64,000 bases of DNA from Acidobacteriota bacterium (lineage in GTDB: Bacteria > Acidobacteriota > Terriglobia > Bryobacterales > Bryobacteraceae). The notes under the pieces are model-generated. The model ran no database searches and was not told the origin of the DNA. It was given only the letters and a program-made list of their open reading frames with translations. Shown piece by piece: positions 1 through 8,925 of the stretch. Position 1 is the stretch's first letter. The number at the start of each line of letters is the position of its first letter. Location: the NCBI GenBank assembly GCA_025352795.1, contig JANXSF010000086.1, positions 62,001 through 126,000 of the forward strand, written 5' to 3'. Position numbers and translations under genes: made by a program.

Positions 1-255
1 ACCACCGTTCGGGCCATTGAGAGCGCATGCAAATCAGGGTCAAGTTCCGGGTCGACAGGGATTTTTATTTATCCGGGATTTCAATTTCAACGGGTGAATG
101 CGCTATTGACGAATTTCCATTTGCCGCAATCCAGCTTGCTGCTGCTGGTTTGTGCTTTTGGTGGTGAGCAGTTGATGATGGATGCGTATCGTCACGCGGT
201 GCAACAAAAGTACCGATTCTTTTCGTACGGTGACTGCATGCTGATTTTGCCCTAA
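1..255 (+). CDS. queA: QueA C-terminal fragment: tRNA preQ1-34 S-adenosylmethionine ribosyltransferase-isomerase
   Basis: Reading frame 1 is open from the window edge to the TAA at 253-255 and encodes the last 84 residues of QueA. This enzyme transfers and isomerises the ribosyl moiety of S-adenosylmethionine onto preQ1 in tRNA, making epoxyqueuosine in the queuosine pathway. The family's C-terminal signature is plain: a TTVRAIESA start, then [25 protein letters not shown], an AYRHAV helix and the terminal [11 protein letters not shown]. The 5' part lies outside the window. Its stop codon overlaps the stop of the convergent TPR gene by a few bases, so no terminator separates them. Confidence 0.96.
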   Translation, partial: TTVRAIESACKSGSSSGSTGIFIYPGFQFQRVNALLTNFHLPQSSLLLLVCAFGGEQLMMDAYRHAVQQKYRFFSYGDCMLILP

Positions 256-1115
256 TCATTCTGAAAGGAATGAGCCAGCGCATCACGGACATCACGCGTC
301 CAGGCATGGTCTGGGCCCAGTTCCTTTTCAAAAACAGCTAACGCTTGTTGATAGAACTTGACGGCTTGCACGTTGACTCCTTGGGCCAGTAGGACGTCGG
401 CAAGGTTGCTGGCAGCGATGGCTGTCCGTACATGACCGCGACCCAAAGTTCCTTCGAAAATCTGAAGCGCACGCCTGGCCAATGGTTCAGATTCGGCACT
501 GCGATTGGTAACCAGCAATAAGCCCGAAAGATTGTTGAGAGTGGCACCCAATTCCGGACTCCCTGCACCAAGCACTTGCTGTTGGATTTTTACGGCACGG
601 CGCAACAGAGGTTCCGCATCCCGCAAATTTCCTTGCTCCTTCAACAGTAGTGCCAATTCATTCAATCGGATGGAAAGTTTTTCGTCGTTGGCTGAACTCG
701 CGATGGCTGCTCGGTACGCTTTTTCGGATTGCGTGAAGGAACGCTGCGCTTCCGACATGGCTCCTAATCGCGACCAGCTAACGGCTGCCAATTCGCCCTT
801 AGCCTTTGTACCCACTTCTTCATGCAAGGCTGCCGCTTGCAGTGGATCAATGGATTCCAAGGCCATGGCCAACGCCTGCTTATCGTCTAAACGGGCGGAA
901 ATAACGATGGCACGGCTCAACCATTGGACTGCGGTGGCAGGGTCTTGAGAACGCGCCAGGAAACGGCCGTAGTCTCCCATTGCGGCGGCGGCTTCGGCTG
1001 ACTTCTCACCATACTTCGTGCTGCGTATGGCGATCGCTTTTTCATACAAGGGGCGAAGTGTTGCCGGGTCTGTGGGTGAAAACATTTGGAGCGCCAGCAG
1101 GAAGTTGAGGATCAC
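252..1115 (-). CDS. Secreted or anchored tetratricopeptide-repeat protein
   Basis: A 287-residue protein made almost entirely of TPR helices of the kinesin-light-chain type (repeated [17 protein letters not shown] and [17 protein letters not shown] patterns at about residues 150-280). Such repeats serve as protein-binding scaffolds, and the partner is unknown. The N-terminus is short and hydrophobic ([12 protein letters not shown]), consistent with a weak signal sequence or anchor. The ATG overlaps the TGA of the upstream di-haem peroxidase gene by 4 bp, so the two are probably co-translated. That suggests a role alongside a periplasmic cytochrome, but this is inference from position only. 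Confidence 0.85.
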   Translation of the reverse strand: MILNFLLALQMFSPTDPATLRPLYEKAIAIRSTKYGEKSAEAAAAMGDYGRFLARSQDPATAVQWLSRAIVISARLDDKQALAMALESIDPLQAAALHEEVGTKAKGELAAVSWSRLGAMSEAQRSFTQSEKAYRAAIASSANDEKLSIRLNELALLLKEQGNLRDAEPLLRRAVKIQQQVLGAGSPELGATLNNLSGLLLVTNRSAESEPLARRALQIFEGTLGRGHVRTAIAASNLADVLLAQGVNVQAVKFYQQALAVFEKELGPDHAWTRDVRDALAHSFQND

Positions 1116-1978
1116 AGGCCCTCCTGAATCACACCAGTGAGTGCTTTCAGGAAGTCCAGCAGCCCCAGCTTTTCCTGTTGGGTTAAATGAAGCGGATGCA
1201 TCTCGCTATCTATCCCGATCCCTGCATTGCCACCTTTGTCGTAGTAATCGATGACATCTTCCAGTGTGGATAGACTTCCATCGTGCATGTATGGACCTTG
1301 TCGCGCTACTTCGCGCAGCGTTGGCGTCTTGAAACTACCACGGCCAATGCCGGTAATGTGCAGCCGCTCATCGGTAAGGTTAGGGCCCAGATGGCAGGAA
1401 ACACAACCACCCTTCCCCCGAAAGATTTTCAAGCCAAGCTTGGCGGAATCGCTCAGAGCCTGCTTGTCCCCGGCAACATGCCGATCATAAGGCGAATTGC
1501 CGGAAAGGATGGTTCGTACATAGCTAGCTAAGGCATCCCTCATAACTTCTAACGTGATGCCGGGGTACTCTGCGGACATGGCGAGCCTCGTAACCGCATC
1601 GGCAATGGGAAGGTCCATTTCCAGGGGATTACTGATCGGCTGCATCACCTGCTCTTCCAGTGATTTTGCACGCCCATCCCAAAAGAAGCTTTTTCCGTAA
1701 ACGCGATTGATAATGCGCGGGCTACGAAATTCACCTCGACGACTGTTTACGCCAATGGACTTCGGCCAAACATCGGTATAGCTTCTGGAGGGTTCGTGGC
1801 AAGTGGCGCAGGCGATGGTGGAATCGCGAGACAAGTTTTTTTCAAAGAATAACCGTTTGCCCAGAGCTACTTTTTCAATCGTCAATGGATTGCTATCGGG
1901 CACTGGCAAGTAGCGATCCAGTCCCAAAGGCACTTCAATGAGACGAGTCGAAAGCAGCAGTGCAAGATACAGCTTCAT
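1112..1978 (-). CDS. Di-haem cytochrome c peroxidase / MauG family protein
   Basis: A periplasmic di-haem c-type cytochrome of the CcpA/MauG family. Two CXXCH haem sites are visible, CATCH at residues 57-61 and CVSCH at 192-196, in a 288-residue protein, close to the usual family length. Family landmarks include KRLFFEKNLSRDSTIACATCH-like context (split here around residue 41-61), FFWDGRAKSLEEQ and, near residue 240, GPYMHDGSLSTLEDVI, where the Met/His region sits. The N-terminus is a short hydrophobic stretch and may be an export signal. Known members reduce peroxide or oxidise protein or small-molecule substrates, and the substrate here cannot be told. It leads a two-gene unit with the TPR gene. 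Confidence 0.9.
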   Translation of the reverse strand: MKLYLALLLSTRLIEVPLGLDRYLPVPDSNPLTIEKVALGKRLFFEKNLSRDSTIACATCHEPSRSYTDVWPKSIGVNSRRGEFRSPRIINRVYGKSFFWDGRAKSLEEQVMQPISNPLEMDLPIADAVTRLAMSAEYPGITLEVMRDALASYVRTILSGNSPYDRHVAGDKQALSDSAKLGLKIFRGKGGCVSCHLGPNLTDERLHITGIGRGSFKTPTLREVARQGPYMHDGSLSTLEDVIDYYDKGGNAGIGIDSEMHPLHLTQQEKLGLLDFLKALTGVIQEGL

Positions 1979-1990
1979 CAGACTTTGCGC

Positions 1991-3067
1991 CTAGGGCTTG
2001 ATCGGCTGTTCCTTAGTTTGCGATTCGGGGAGTTCTTCAGGAGTATCAAACTTGATGTTCACATCGGCACCAAATCTACGATAGAGCCGGAACTCAATTT
2101 CGTTTTTCGTCAAATATTTTCCTGCCCGACTTTTCAATTCTGCGCGAAGAGGGAGCAAAAAAGTTTGGTCACTCAAAGTTTGAAAGTCGTAGTCAAGGAT
2201 CATACTCGTTCCCTGTATAGGAAACGCTAGAGGAACATCGACAGCTTCAAACGCCAGCCGAAGCACCATTTGAGTGTCCTTATCTACATACACACTTCCG
2301 CGCAACGCCGGTTTATACTGATTTGATTTTTCATAAATCAGCATGTAGCCAGAGTTGGGTTGGGCGACGAAAAACGAGTACACATGCGTTAGTCTGCCTC
2401 GTAATTTCCCCCAGCGCTCCCAATCGAATTTAGCATGAGTTTTATCCTCAAAAATCATTTTCAAAAGTGAACCAAACTCCCCACTGGATTGGCTTCCGCC
2501 CACTTGATCCATAGAGATATCCGTCTTTGGAACTTGCCCGTTGACGCTCATCAATTGATACGATTCTTTCTGCTCAAAAAAGCTCAGCTTAGCGTTCAAC
2601 ACGTCGGCCCTCTGCCAAAACTCCAAGCCTGATGGATCATAAAAACGGCGAGTGACTTGAACACAAATGAAGTGCGGAAGTTCTTTGGTGTAGTTCATCG
2701 CAAATTCACGCGCCTGTCGCAGTACTTTGCGCTGTTCCTCCATGGGAGGGGGAGGAAGCAGCGGAGCTTCTTTTGCGGCAACTACGACCACTGGCTTTTC
2801 AGAAGGAAGAGTCTTGCTGGCATCGCGCATTTCCCGAAGCACTTCAACAGTCTTGGGGCCTGCGCCGGAAGCCAGCAATTCGTCAATGGTTCCGTCGTCA
2901 AGCTTTTCAGCCATCTTGAATTTGCGCAGATAATCAGCGACTTTCTTGTCGTCATGCTTTAGCTGTTTCGATGATGTAACGAAGCTCTTCAATTGAGCCA
3001 CAGTCATTTTCATCTGAGCAAAGACGCTAAACGATAGAACTGTTAAAAGTAAAATAAATCGAAACAC
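1991..3067 (-). CDS. Secreted protein of an uncharacterised acidobacterial-type family (paralogue of 46302-47087)
   Basis: No function recognised. I place the start at GTG 3067: it gives a clean signal peptide (VFRFILLLTVLSFSVFAQ), has an AAGGG ribosome site about 6 nt upstream, and avoids a TTG start that would overlap the upstream gene by 41 bp. After the signal comes a helical segment (about residues 20-80) with a charged K/E/L-rich pattern, then a linker of V/A/P residues, then a beta-rich domain. That domain carries LPHFIC, GEFGSLLKMIF and FDWERWGKLRG, all shared with the protein at 46302-47087, which lacks the helical N-domain. The shared domain has the look of an outer-envelope or lipoprotein-type beta fold. 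The SGNH hydrolase gene lies 10 bp upstream on the same strand. Confidence 0.8.
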   Translation of the reverse strand: MFRFILLLTVLSFSVFAQMKMTVAQLKSFVTSSKQLKHDDKKVADYLRKFKMAEKLDDGTIDELLASGAGPKTVEVLREMRDASKTLPSEKPVVVVAAKEAPLLPPPPMEEQRKVLRQAREFAMNYTKELPHFICVQVTRRFYDPSGLEFWQRADVLNAKLSFFEQKESYQLMSVNGQVPKTDISMDQVGGSQSSGEFGSLLKMIFEDKTHAKFDWERWGKLRGRLTHVYSFFVAQPNSGYMLIYEKSNQYKPALRGSVYVDKDTQMVLRLAFEAVDVPLAFPIQGTSMILDYDFQTLSDQTFLLPLRAELKSRAGKYLTKNEIEFRLYRRFGADVNIKFDTPEELPESQTKEQPIKP

Positions 3068-3077
3068 ACGAATTCCC

Positions 3078-4175
3078 TTACAAAGACGGACGTTTCCTAG
3101 TCGCTTTTTGTTGCACAAAAATTGCCGAGGTTAGGGCTTGTTTCAATGCCCGATCAATGGCCATTTGCGCAATTGGAGCCATGATTTTGTAGCCGTCCGC
3201 GTTAGGGTGCAATCCGTCTGCGGAGAGTTCGGCCTGGATCTGCCCAGTAGGATCTACCAAGGCGTCGTAGTAATCACAGTAAATGAAACCCTTCTGTTTT
3301 GCATAATCAACCATCCAGGCATTGATCTCACGGATCTTATCTGGAGGCCGCACTTTCGTATTTTCATAACGGGGATTCTTATCCTTATGATGATCGCTCA
3401 CGGGCAGGATGCTGGACAAAATTACTTGGATCTTGTGGGCTTCTGCCAGTTCTGCAATCATCTGAATGTTGTTCTTCACCGTGACCACTTGAACGTTTCG
3501 TCCCAGATCATTGGTGCCAGCCAGAATAATCATCGCTTCCGGTTTATTGGCGATCACATCGGCCTGCATGCGTCCTAACATTTCCCCTGTGATCTGACCG
3601 CTAATGCCTCGGTTCACATAATCCTGATCGGGGAAGTATTCGTTTAAGCGCCAGGCGTCAGTTATGGAATCACCGTAAAAAAGTACACGATGCTTTGCCC
3701 CTGAAGGAGCAACTAACTTTGAATTTGCGTCCGTATATCTGCGTAAATTGTCACGATCCACAGGACGAATTTGAGCTTCTGTGCGAACCATCAATACTCG
3801 AAAATAACCTTCCAGCAGGTCGACGTTGGTTCTCAATTCTGAGAACTGTCGACGGGCCTCATCGGAAAAGGGAGTGGGTTTTTGCAAGGCATCAGCCAGA
3901 ACCAGATAGGTGCGAAGCTGTCCCAGGTAGGAGTACACGTCGGACGGCAAGGGACGTCCGTTCGCTTTCAATTTTATCAGCGTCTGTTTTGCATCTTCGG
4001 ACAAAGGGGCTGAGGCGCGGGCAAGCCCAGGAATGGTGCTCTGGGTAGATTCCAGCAGTTGCGCACTACGGTCCATTAGCTGAGCGCTTTGCTGTTGAAG
4101 TAGGGCATCGGCATTTTGAGCGAAGGCGATGGAACACCCGACCGCCATCATCAAAGCCAGGCTATAAAATTTCAT
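3078..4175 (-). CDS. Secreted SGNH/GDSL-family hydrolase
   Basis: A serine esterase or lipase of the SGNH superfamily, exported by an N-terminal signal (MKFYSLALMMAVGCSIAFAQ). All four blocks are present: GDS with nucleophile Ser170, the Gly of NRGISGQ near 190, AGTND with Asn222, and DGLHPN with Asp320 and His323. Residues 21-150 before the catalytic domain are helical and contain a conserved-looking acidic/Leu pattern of unknown use. Members of this family deacylate carbohydrates, lipids or acetylated glycans. In a genome rich in sulfatases, a carbohydrate esterase role is plausible but not shown. The next gene downstream begins 10 bp after its stop. Confidence 0.88.
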   Translation of the reverse strand: MKFYSLALMMAVGCSIAFAQNADALLQQQSAQLMDRSAQLLESTQSTIPGLARASAPLSEDAKQTLIKLKANGRPLPSDVYSYLGQLRTYLVLADALQKPTPFSDEARRQFSELRTNVDLLEGYFRVLMVRTEAQIRPVDRDNLRRYTDANSKLVAPSGAKHRVLFYGDSITDAWRLNEYFPDQDYVNRGISGQITGEMLGRMQADVIANKPEAMIILAGTNDLGRNVQVVTVKNNIQMIAELAEAHKIQVILSSILPVSDHHKDKNPRYENTKVRPPDKIREINAWMVDYAKQKGFIYCDYYDALVDPTGQIQAELSADGLHPNADGYKIMAPIAQMAIDRALKQALTSAIFVQQKATRKRPSL

Positions 4176-4200
4176 GATTCTTATTGTGCCCCTTTTAGGA

Positions 4201-4986
4201 TTACTTATCGAGCATTAACGTTACGGTACCAATGTGGAATCGCATTCTGATTTGTATCATAACGGGAGTGCGCTTTTCGTCGTCGGTCACCCAAATAAGG
4301 CAGCGGGCAGTCCGTTCATACAAGACTCCATTAAACAGGAAGGCTTCCAGGCGGATGGTTTTGTGAGTGGCGGTCGCAGTCTTCACATCTTCTTTTTCCT
4401 GGACGTCCACTCTTACTTCGACAAACTTTTTACCGTCCGTGATGGGGATTTGCGTAGATGTGCCAAGGGTCAATTTCATGGCTCGTATTTTCTGCAGCGC
4501 ACCCAAAACATCTTCCACACAGCTTGGAACGGCGACTGCATTTTGCGCAACGGTATTTTTCACCAAATCTTTTTCGGTGTATTGCGTTTTGCCGTTGGGG
4601 CCATTGAACAGGATATTTGTTTCCCGGCGACGGCTGCCTTCTTCGGCGTTGAGGTGTGAGGATTGAGCGCAAAGATCGGGTCGCCAATTTACATCGTAGA
4701 TATCGTTCACTTTGAATAGCCGGGAAACCAAACCGATAGAAGTCAGTTCCAGCTTGCCCGTTACGTTGGTGGGGGTTTTGTTGATGGTGACTCGCGCGGC
4801 ACCTGCTTGAATCAAACGCCATTCCACGTGATAGTTCAAAATTTCTGTTTGAGCGAAAACAGCAGTTGGGGATAGGCCAAGCAGAAGTGGGCAGAACGTC
4901 AGTCGTAACCAGGCTGCACATGGACGGGAAAATGTCATTAACCCTTTGAGTTTGGCAAACATGCGGTTCTGACGCAACCCACTCAA
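4201..4986 (-). CDS. DUF3108 domain protein, exported
   Basis: A 261-residue protein with a signal peptide (hydrophobic run ending at VFAQ about residue 46) followed by a beta-rich DUF3108 domain. Typical landmarks are LNYHVEWRLIQAG near the start of the mature part, a conserved R-L-F-KVNDIYDV segment, a DVLGALQKIR helix near residue 165 and a C-terminal string of strands. The family is thought to be related to lipoprotein-type envelope proteins, but no function is established. The next genes downstream on the same strand start 26 bp away, so transcription may continue into the SGNH gene. An earlier ATG gives eight extra residues, and the start is not certain. Confidence 0.82.
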   Translation of the reverse strand: MSGLRQNRMFAKLKGLMTFSRPCAAWLRLTFCPLLLGLSPTAVFAQTEILNYHVEWRLIQAGAARVTINKTPTNVTGKLELTSIGLVSRLFKVNDIYDVNWRPDLCAQSSHLNAEEGSRRRETNILFNGPNGKTQYTEKDLVKNTVAQNAVAVPSCVEDVLGALQKIRAMKLTLGTSTQIPITDGKKFVEVRVDVQEKEDVKTATATHKTIRLEAFLFNGVLYERTARCLIWVTDDEKRTPVMIQIRMRFHIGTVTLMLDK

Positions 4987-5048
4987 TTTTCAGTTAATCT
5001 GGTGGTCTAGCGGGATAGACTCGCGAGAGCACTTGGAGAGGAGAGGAA

Positions 5049-5525
5049 ATGTTTAGAGAAGAACTGGCGGCGCTGTTCCACAGAGACTTGAAAAAAGTCA
5101 GTTTGCAGATAAAAGCTTTTAAAAAAGGAGTACAGCTATGTGACGAGGCGCAATTGTGGGCGACTGTGCCGGGCGTTACCAATTCTGCGGGGAATCTGGT
5201 TTTACATTTGGAAGGCAATCTGCGCGAATATGTTGGACGACAATTAGGCGGAATTACTTATGTGCGCGACCGCCCATTGGAATTCAGCAGCCGATCCACG
5301 CCAGCAGAAGAATTACTACAGCGCATGGAAGGTGTGACGGAAATGGTTCCGGCTGTGATCAAGTCTTTGGAGCTAGCGCAACTTGCGGCCACATTTCCGG
5401 AAAATGTTCTGGGTGCGGCAATGTCAACACAATACTTTCTGATCCACCTGCATGGACATTTGAACTACCATTTAGGTCAAATTGACTATTTGCGACGAAT
5501 CCTGAGCAAAGGTCGCGCTCTTTAG
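5049..5525 (+). CDS. DinB-like (DUF1572/DUF664) four-helix protein
   Basis: A 158-residue protein of the DinB/YfiT-type four-helix superfamily, which uses three histidines to bind a metal and often acts in thiol-dependent or stress chemistry. Here a candidate first His is in LVLHLEGNLREYV (about residue 54), and the second and third are in IHLHGHLNYHLGQIDYLRRIL near the C-terminus (about residues 133-142). The start is supported by a strong GAGAGGAG-type ribosome site just upstream of ATG 5049. It faces the convergent sthA gene and their stop codons overlap by 4 bp. The substrate is unknown. Confidence 0.83.
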   Translation: MFREELAALFHRDLKKVSLQIKAFKKGVQLCDEAQLWATVPGVTNSAGNLVLHLEGNLREYVGRQLGGITYVRDRPLEFSSRSTPAEELLQRMEGVTEMVPAVIKSLELAQLAATFPENVLGAAMSTQYFLIHLHGHLNYHLGQIDYLRRILSKGRAL

Positions 5526-6934
5526 ATTCCCAGACGATTGATCCCGTCGAACGCCGCCGTTTTATAGCATTCCGCCAGTGTTGGATAGTTGAACACGGTG
5601 TTGATGAAATAGTCGATTTTTCCTTTGAACGCCAAAACGGCTTGCCCGATATGGACCAATTCGCTGGCACCTTCGCCGATAATATGGACTCCTAGAAGTT
5701 CTCTGGTCTCCTGGTGAAATATCAATTTCAACAGCCCTGTGGAATCGCCGATGATCTGTCCGCGAGCAATTTCTCTATACCTGGCTTTGCCTACTTCATA
5801 CGGAACGTTTTCTTTGGTAAGCTCTTCCTCAGTTTTTCCAACCATAGAGATTTCTGGGATGGTATAGATGCCATAAGGGAAAAGAGCGGGCACACTGGTG
5901 GCCGACACGCCAAAAGCGTGACAGGCCGATAGCCTGCCCTGCTCCATGGACGTAGAAGCTAGGCTGGGGAATCCAATGATGTCGCCGACCGCAAAAATAT
6001 GAGGATCCGATGTCTGGTAGGCTTCATTCACCCGAATTCTGCCGCGATCATCGGGGACAATGTTCGTACACCCCAAATTTAACGAAGAAGTACTGCCCGT
6101 GCGTCCGATGGAGTAAAGAGCTTTGTCGGCGATCACCTGTTTGCCTGATTCGAGATGGATTCTTACCCGATCGCCATGCTCATCGGTAAACTTTTCAATG
6201 CCGCGCACTTCTTCGCCCAAGCGCATTTGAACGCGATTTTCCCGCATATGATAGGTCAGGGCATCGGCCACTTCATCATCAATAAAACTCAGTAGGCGGG
6301 GACGCTTATCCACCAAAGTAATGCGCACACCCAACGTGGCGAACATTGTTGCATACTCGCAGCCAATGACGCCGGCGCCAATTACAGCCATTGTTCTGGG
6401 TAACTTTTCAAGATTAAGAATGTCATCACTGATGAAAATCGACTTTCCGTCAAAAGGTATATGTTCGTCCCGCGTGGCGGTAGTTCCAGCGGCGATAATA
6501 ATCTTTTCACCAGAAACCAATTGATGACTATGCCCGTCCGCTGAATCAATGCGGATCGTGTTGGGATCGGCAAAACTAGCTGCGCCAACGATAAGTTCCA
6601 CCCTGTTTCGAAGGAGTTGGTGCCGTACCACATCAATTTCATGCCGGATTACTTTTTCAGTTCGGAATAGAAGATCTTCCATAGTGATGTTCTGTTTCAC
6701 TGTGTAGGAGGACCCATAAAATTCCCGTGACCGGTATCCAGTGAGTTCAATCACCGCTTCCCGTAAGGTTTTGGAAGGAATGGTACCGGTGTTGATGCAC
6801 ATTCCCCCAAGAACCGTTTTCTTTTCCACCAAAGCCACTTTTTTATCGAGCTTTGCCGCTTGGATGGCTGCTCTTTGGCCGGCGGGACCGGAACCAATCA
6901 CAACAAGATCGTAATCGAAACTAGGACTGGACAT
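5522..6934 (-). CDS. sthA: Soluble pyridine nucleotide transhydrogenase (Si-specific)
   Basis: A 470-residue flavoprotein of the class I disulfide reductase fold that moves hydride between NADPH and NAD in the cytoplasm, balancing the two pools. The FAD motif GSGPAG is at residues 14-19. The active-site segment reads GGMCINTGTIPSKTL: Cys46 is present but the second redox cysteine of reductases is replaced by Thr51, which is what separates SthA from lipoamide dehydrogenase and mercuric reductase. A second Rossmann motif (VIGAGVIGCEYA) is near residue 180 and the C-terminal dimer interface (HIIGEGASELVHIG) near 418. It follows cheB at a 46 bp gap and could be read from the same transcript. Confidence 0.95.
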   Translation of the reverse strand: MSSPSFDYDLVVIGSGPAGQRAAIQAAKLDKKVALVEKKTVLGGMCINTGTIPSKTLREAVIELTGYRSREFYGSSYTVKQNITMEDLLFRTEKVIRHEIDVVRHQLLRNRVELIVGAASFADPNTIRIDSADGHSHQLVSGEKIIIAAGTTATRDEHIPFDGKSIFISDDILNLEKLPRTMAVIGAGVIGCEYATMFATLGVRITLVDKRPRLLSFIDDEVADALTYHMRENRVQMRLGEEVRGIEKFTDEHGDRVRIHLESGKQVIADKALYSIGRTGSTSSLNLGCTNIVPDDRGRIRVNEAYQTSDPHIFAVGDIIGFPSLASTSMEQGRLSACHAFGVSATSVPALFPYGIYTIPEISMVGKTEEELTKENVPYEVGKARYREIARGQIIGDSTGLLKLIFHQETRELLGVHIIGEGASELVHIGQAVLAFKGKIDYFINTVFNYPTLAECYKTAAFDGINRLGI

Positions 6935-6980
6935 GGATTTCTTCTGCCTCTTTTATGTTTAGCTTAGGGGGCGGTACTAC

Positions 6981-8033
6981 TTAATTGGGCAGCTGTAACA
7001 GGGCTGTTGCAATTCTTCCCAAAGGAAGAACGCGTTCCGAAGCTCCTAGTTTAACAGCCTCTCGGGGCATACCATACACAACGCAACTCGCTTCATCCTG
7101 AGTCACCGTTCGCGCACCGGCTTGGCGAAGCTTCAACAGACCTTGAGCCCCGTCACTGCCCATTCCAGTTAAAAGAGCGGCCACGCAATTTCCGCCAAGA
7201 CAATCCGCAATGGACTTGAACAATACATCCACCGATGGTCGTTGGTAACAGACCAAGGGGCCGTCGCGTAGAGCGACTCGCAACCCATCCTGAGAATTGC
7301 GCAGAATCATATGAATATTTCCTGGGGCAACAAGAGCTCGCCCAGGGAGAATTGCATCCCCATCCTCGGCTTCCTTTACATGAATTTTCGACATTTTATC
7401 CAAGCGATTGGCGAACGCCGAAGAAAAGACGGGGGGAATGTGTTGCACAATCACGATCGGGGGGCAGTCTGCAGGCATTTGCGTTACAATTCGTTCAATA
7501 GCCTCAGTTCCTCCAGTCGACGCTCCAATGGCAATGAGGAATTGATGTCCCGCCGATTCCGGAAGAGGTTCTTGCGGAGCGGCATTGATCGAGCTGATTC
7601 TTTTCGATTGCGCAGCAGCACGGATTCGATAGGGTAGAGTGGTGGCCAGTTCTCCAAAGGAGGATGCCCCATCGGGCTTGGCAAACACTTCAACAGCACC
7701 CAGCCGCAGGGCTTCCATCGCATGTGTTGCAGACGCCTGGCCAATGGAACTGATGACAATGACGGGCAGCGGGTGATACTTCATAATCTTTTTTAAGAAG
7801 GTCAACCCATCCATTCTGGGCATTTCGAGGTCTAGCGTAACCACGTCCGGTTTTAATTCCAATATCTTGTCTCGCGCAATAAAAGGGTCTGATGCGGTTC
7901 CGACAACATGCAAATCCTGATGCTGGGAGATTGCCAGTGACAGAATTCGTCTTACGATAGCCGAATCATCCACTACCAGGACGCGGATTGGTTTGCTGTT
8001 CTGTCGATCCGGACCGCTTTCATACGATTGCAT
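6981..8033 (-). CDS. cheB: CheB: chemotaxis response regulator and protein-glutamate methylesterase/deamidase
   Basis: Removes methyl groups from chemoreceptors, and deamidates them, to drive adaptation; phosphorylation by CheA activates it. The N-terminal receiver domain (residues 15-135) has the acidic pair Asp22-Asp23 and phospho-acceptor Asp68 in VVTLDLEMPRMDG. After a linker, the methylesterase domain holds the catalytic triad: Ser172 in GASTGGT, His198 in IVQHIPP and an Asp near 295 in LTGMGSDGAQG. Length (350) is normal. It is the last gene of the che operon and overlaps cheX by 14 bp, indicating translational coupling. Confidence 0.96.
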   Translation of the reverse strand: MQSYESGPDRQNSKPIRVLVVDDSAIVRRILSLAISQHQDLHVVGTASDPFIARDKILELKPDVVTLDLEMPRMDGLTFLKKIMKYHPLPVIVISSIGQASATHAMEALRLGAVEVFAKPDGASSFGELATTLPYRIRAAAQSKRISSINAAPQEPLPESAGHQFLIAIGASTGGTEAIERIVTQMPADCPPIVIVQHIPPVFSSAFANRLDKMSKIHVKEAEDGDAILPGRALVAPGNIHMILRNSQDGLRVALRDGPLVCYQRPSVDVLFKSIADCLGGNCVAALLTGMGSDGAQGLLKLRQAGARTVTQDEASCVVYGMPREAVKLGASERVLPLGRIATALLQLPN

Positions 8034-8529
8034 TTAACTTACTGTTCTCCTCTTGCTGGTCATGCAAAGCAGAATCGAAGTCAATTTGGGAGGTAAAAAC
8101 GCCGTTTTCGATGTCTAAATTGACGATAATGGCGCTAAAAGTGACTGTTTTGACACCGTTTGGGACCATCTTTTGGTGCGTTTGCGGGTGTGTCAGACGA
8201 AACGTTCTATCCGCAGCCGTCCGGCTTAAAACATTTCCGCAGACCATATTGGCGAGTTCGCTGCAAACTTGTTCCAATTGGTTCAACGTTATCTCATCTG
8301 CCTCCAGTCCTAGAAAATTGGCAGCCATGGGACGGACCGTTTCCTCAGATATACCGATGGTCACGGTACCAGAGGGATAGCCCTCGAAACGCAATGTGGA
8401 AAACAGTACGTTCCCGGTTACAGAGCCTTGGCTGATACCGTAAACACTCGTGAAAAACATGGTTTCTAATACTTCTTGCGCCGCTGCAAATAAAAAAGCG
8501 TTCCAATCAAGAACAACTAGACTAGGCAT
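8020..8529 (-). CDS. cheX: CheX/CheC-family CheY-P phosphatase
   Basis: A 169-residue member of the CheC/CheX/FliY family, which dephosphorylates CheY-P. One phosphatase signature of the form E-x-x-N is visible at Glu91-Asn94 (in CSELANMVCGN). A single such helix, together with the SGTVTIGIS strand before it, fits CheX better than CheC, which usually has two. No CheZ or CheC lies in the window, so this is the likely signal-termination enzyme of the system. It overlaps cheY upstream by 8 bp and cheB downstream by 14 bp. Start ATG 8529 is inside the cheY coding end, typical of the packing of this operon. Confidence 0.82.
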   Translation of the reverse strand: MPSLVVLDWNAFLFAAAQEVLETMFFTSVYGISQGSVTGNVLFSTLRFEGYPSGTVTIGISEETVRPMAANFLGLEADEITLNQLEQVCSELANMVCGNVLSRTAADRTFRLTHPQTHQKMVPNGVKTVTFSAIIVNLDIENGVFTSQIDFDSALHDQQEENSKLNAIV

Positions 8530-8908
8530 GTTGCACCTCCAGCACTCGTTCCAATTCCATTTTCAATTGTTCGGGATGGAACGGTTTGGTGACATATCCT
8601 TTTGCGCCCAACTTCAGCAAGGTGCTCATGCGGGACTCGGTAGAATCGGTTGATACCACTACTACTGGAATATGTTTCATCAAATCATCGTGATGCATGC
8701 GGCGAACTAATTCTTCGCCATCCATTCTGGGCATATTGATGTCGGTTAGAACCACGTCAATCCAATTGCGACTAAGGGCAATTAACGCCTCTTCTCCGTC
8801 GCTTGCCTCTACACAATGGCCCACATCAAATCCTGACATGACGAGCACACGCCGGATAAACGCCCTCATCGCCGGGGAATCATCCACAATCAATACGCTG
8901 AATGCCAT
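8522..8908 (-). CDS. cheY: CheY-like single-domain response regulator
   Basis: A stand-alone receiver domain of 128 residues. It has Asp9-Asp10 for Mg binding, phospho-acceptor Asp56 in VVLTDINMPRMDG, a Ser/Thr in VVVVSTDS about residue 85 and the conserved Lys in YVTKPFHPEQL about residue 108. In its position between cheD and cheX it is the natural output protein of the cheA system, carrying the signal to flagellar or pilus motors. The motor genes are not in this window, so the target is unknown. Length and motif spacing are standard. Confidence 0.92.
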   Translation of the reverse strand: MAFSVLIVDDSPAMRAFIRRVLVMSGFDVGHCVEASDGEEALIALSRNWIDVVLTDINMPRMDGEELVRRMHHDDLMKHIPVVVVSTDSTESRMSTLLKLGAKGYVTKPFHPEQLKMELERVLEVQHA

Positions 8909-8925
8909 AACGCTCCTTGCTAGAC

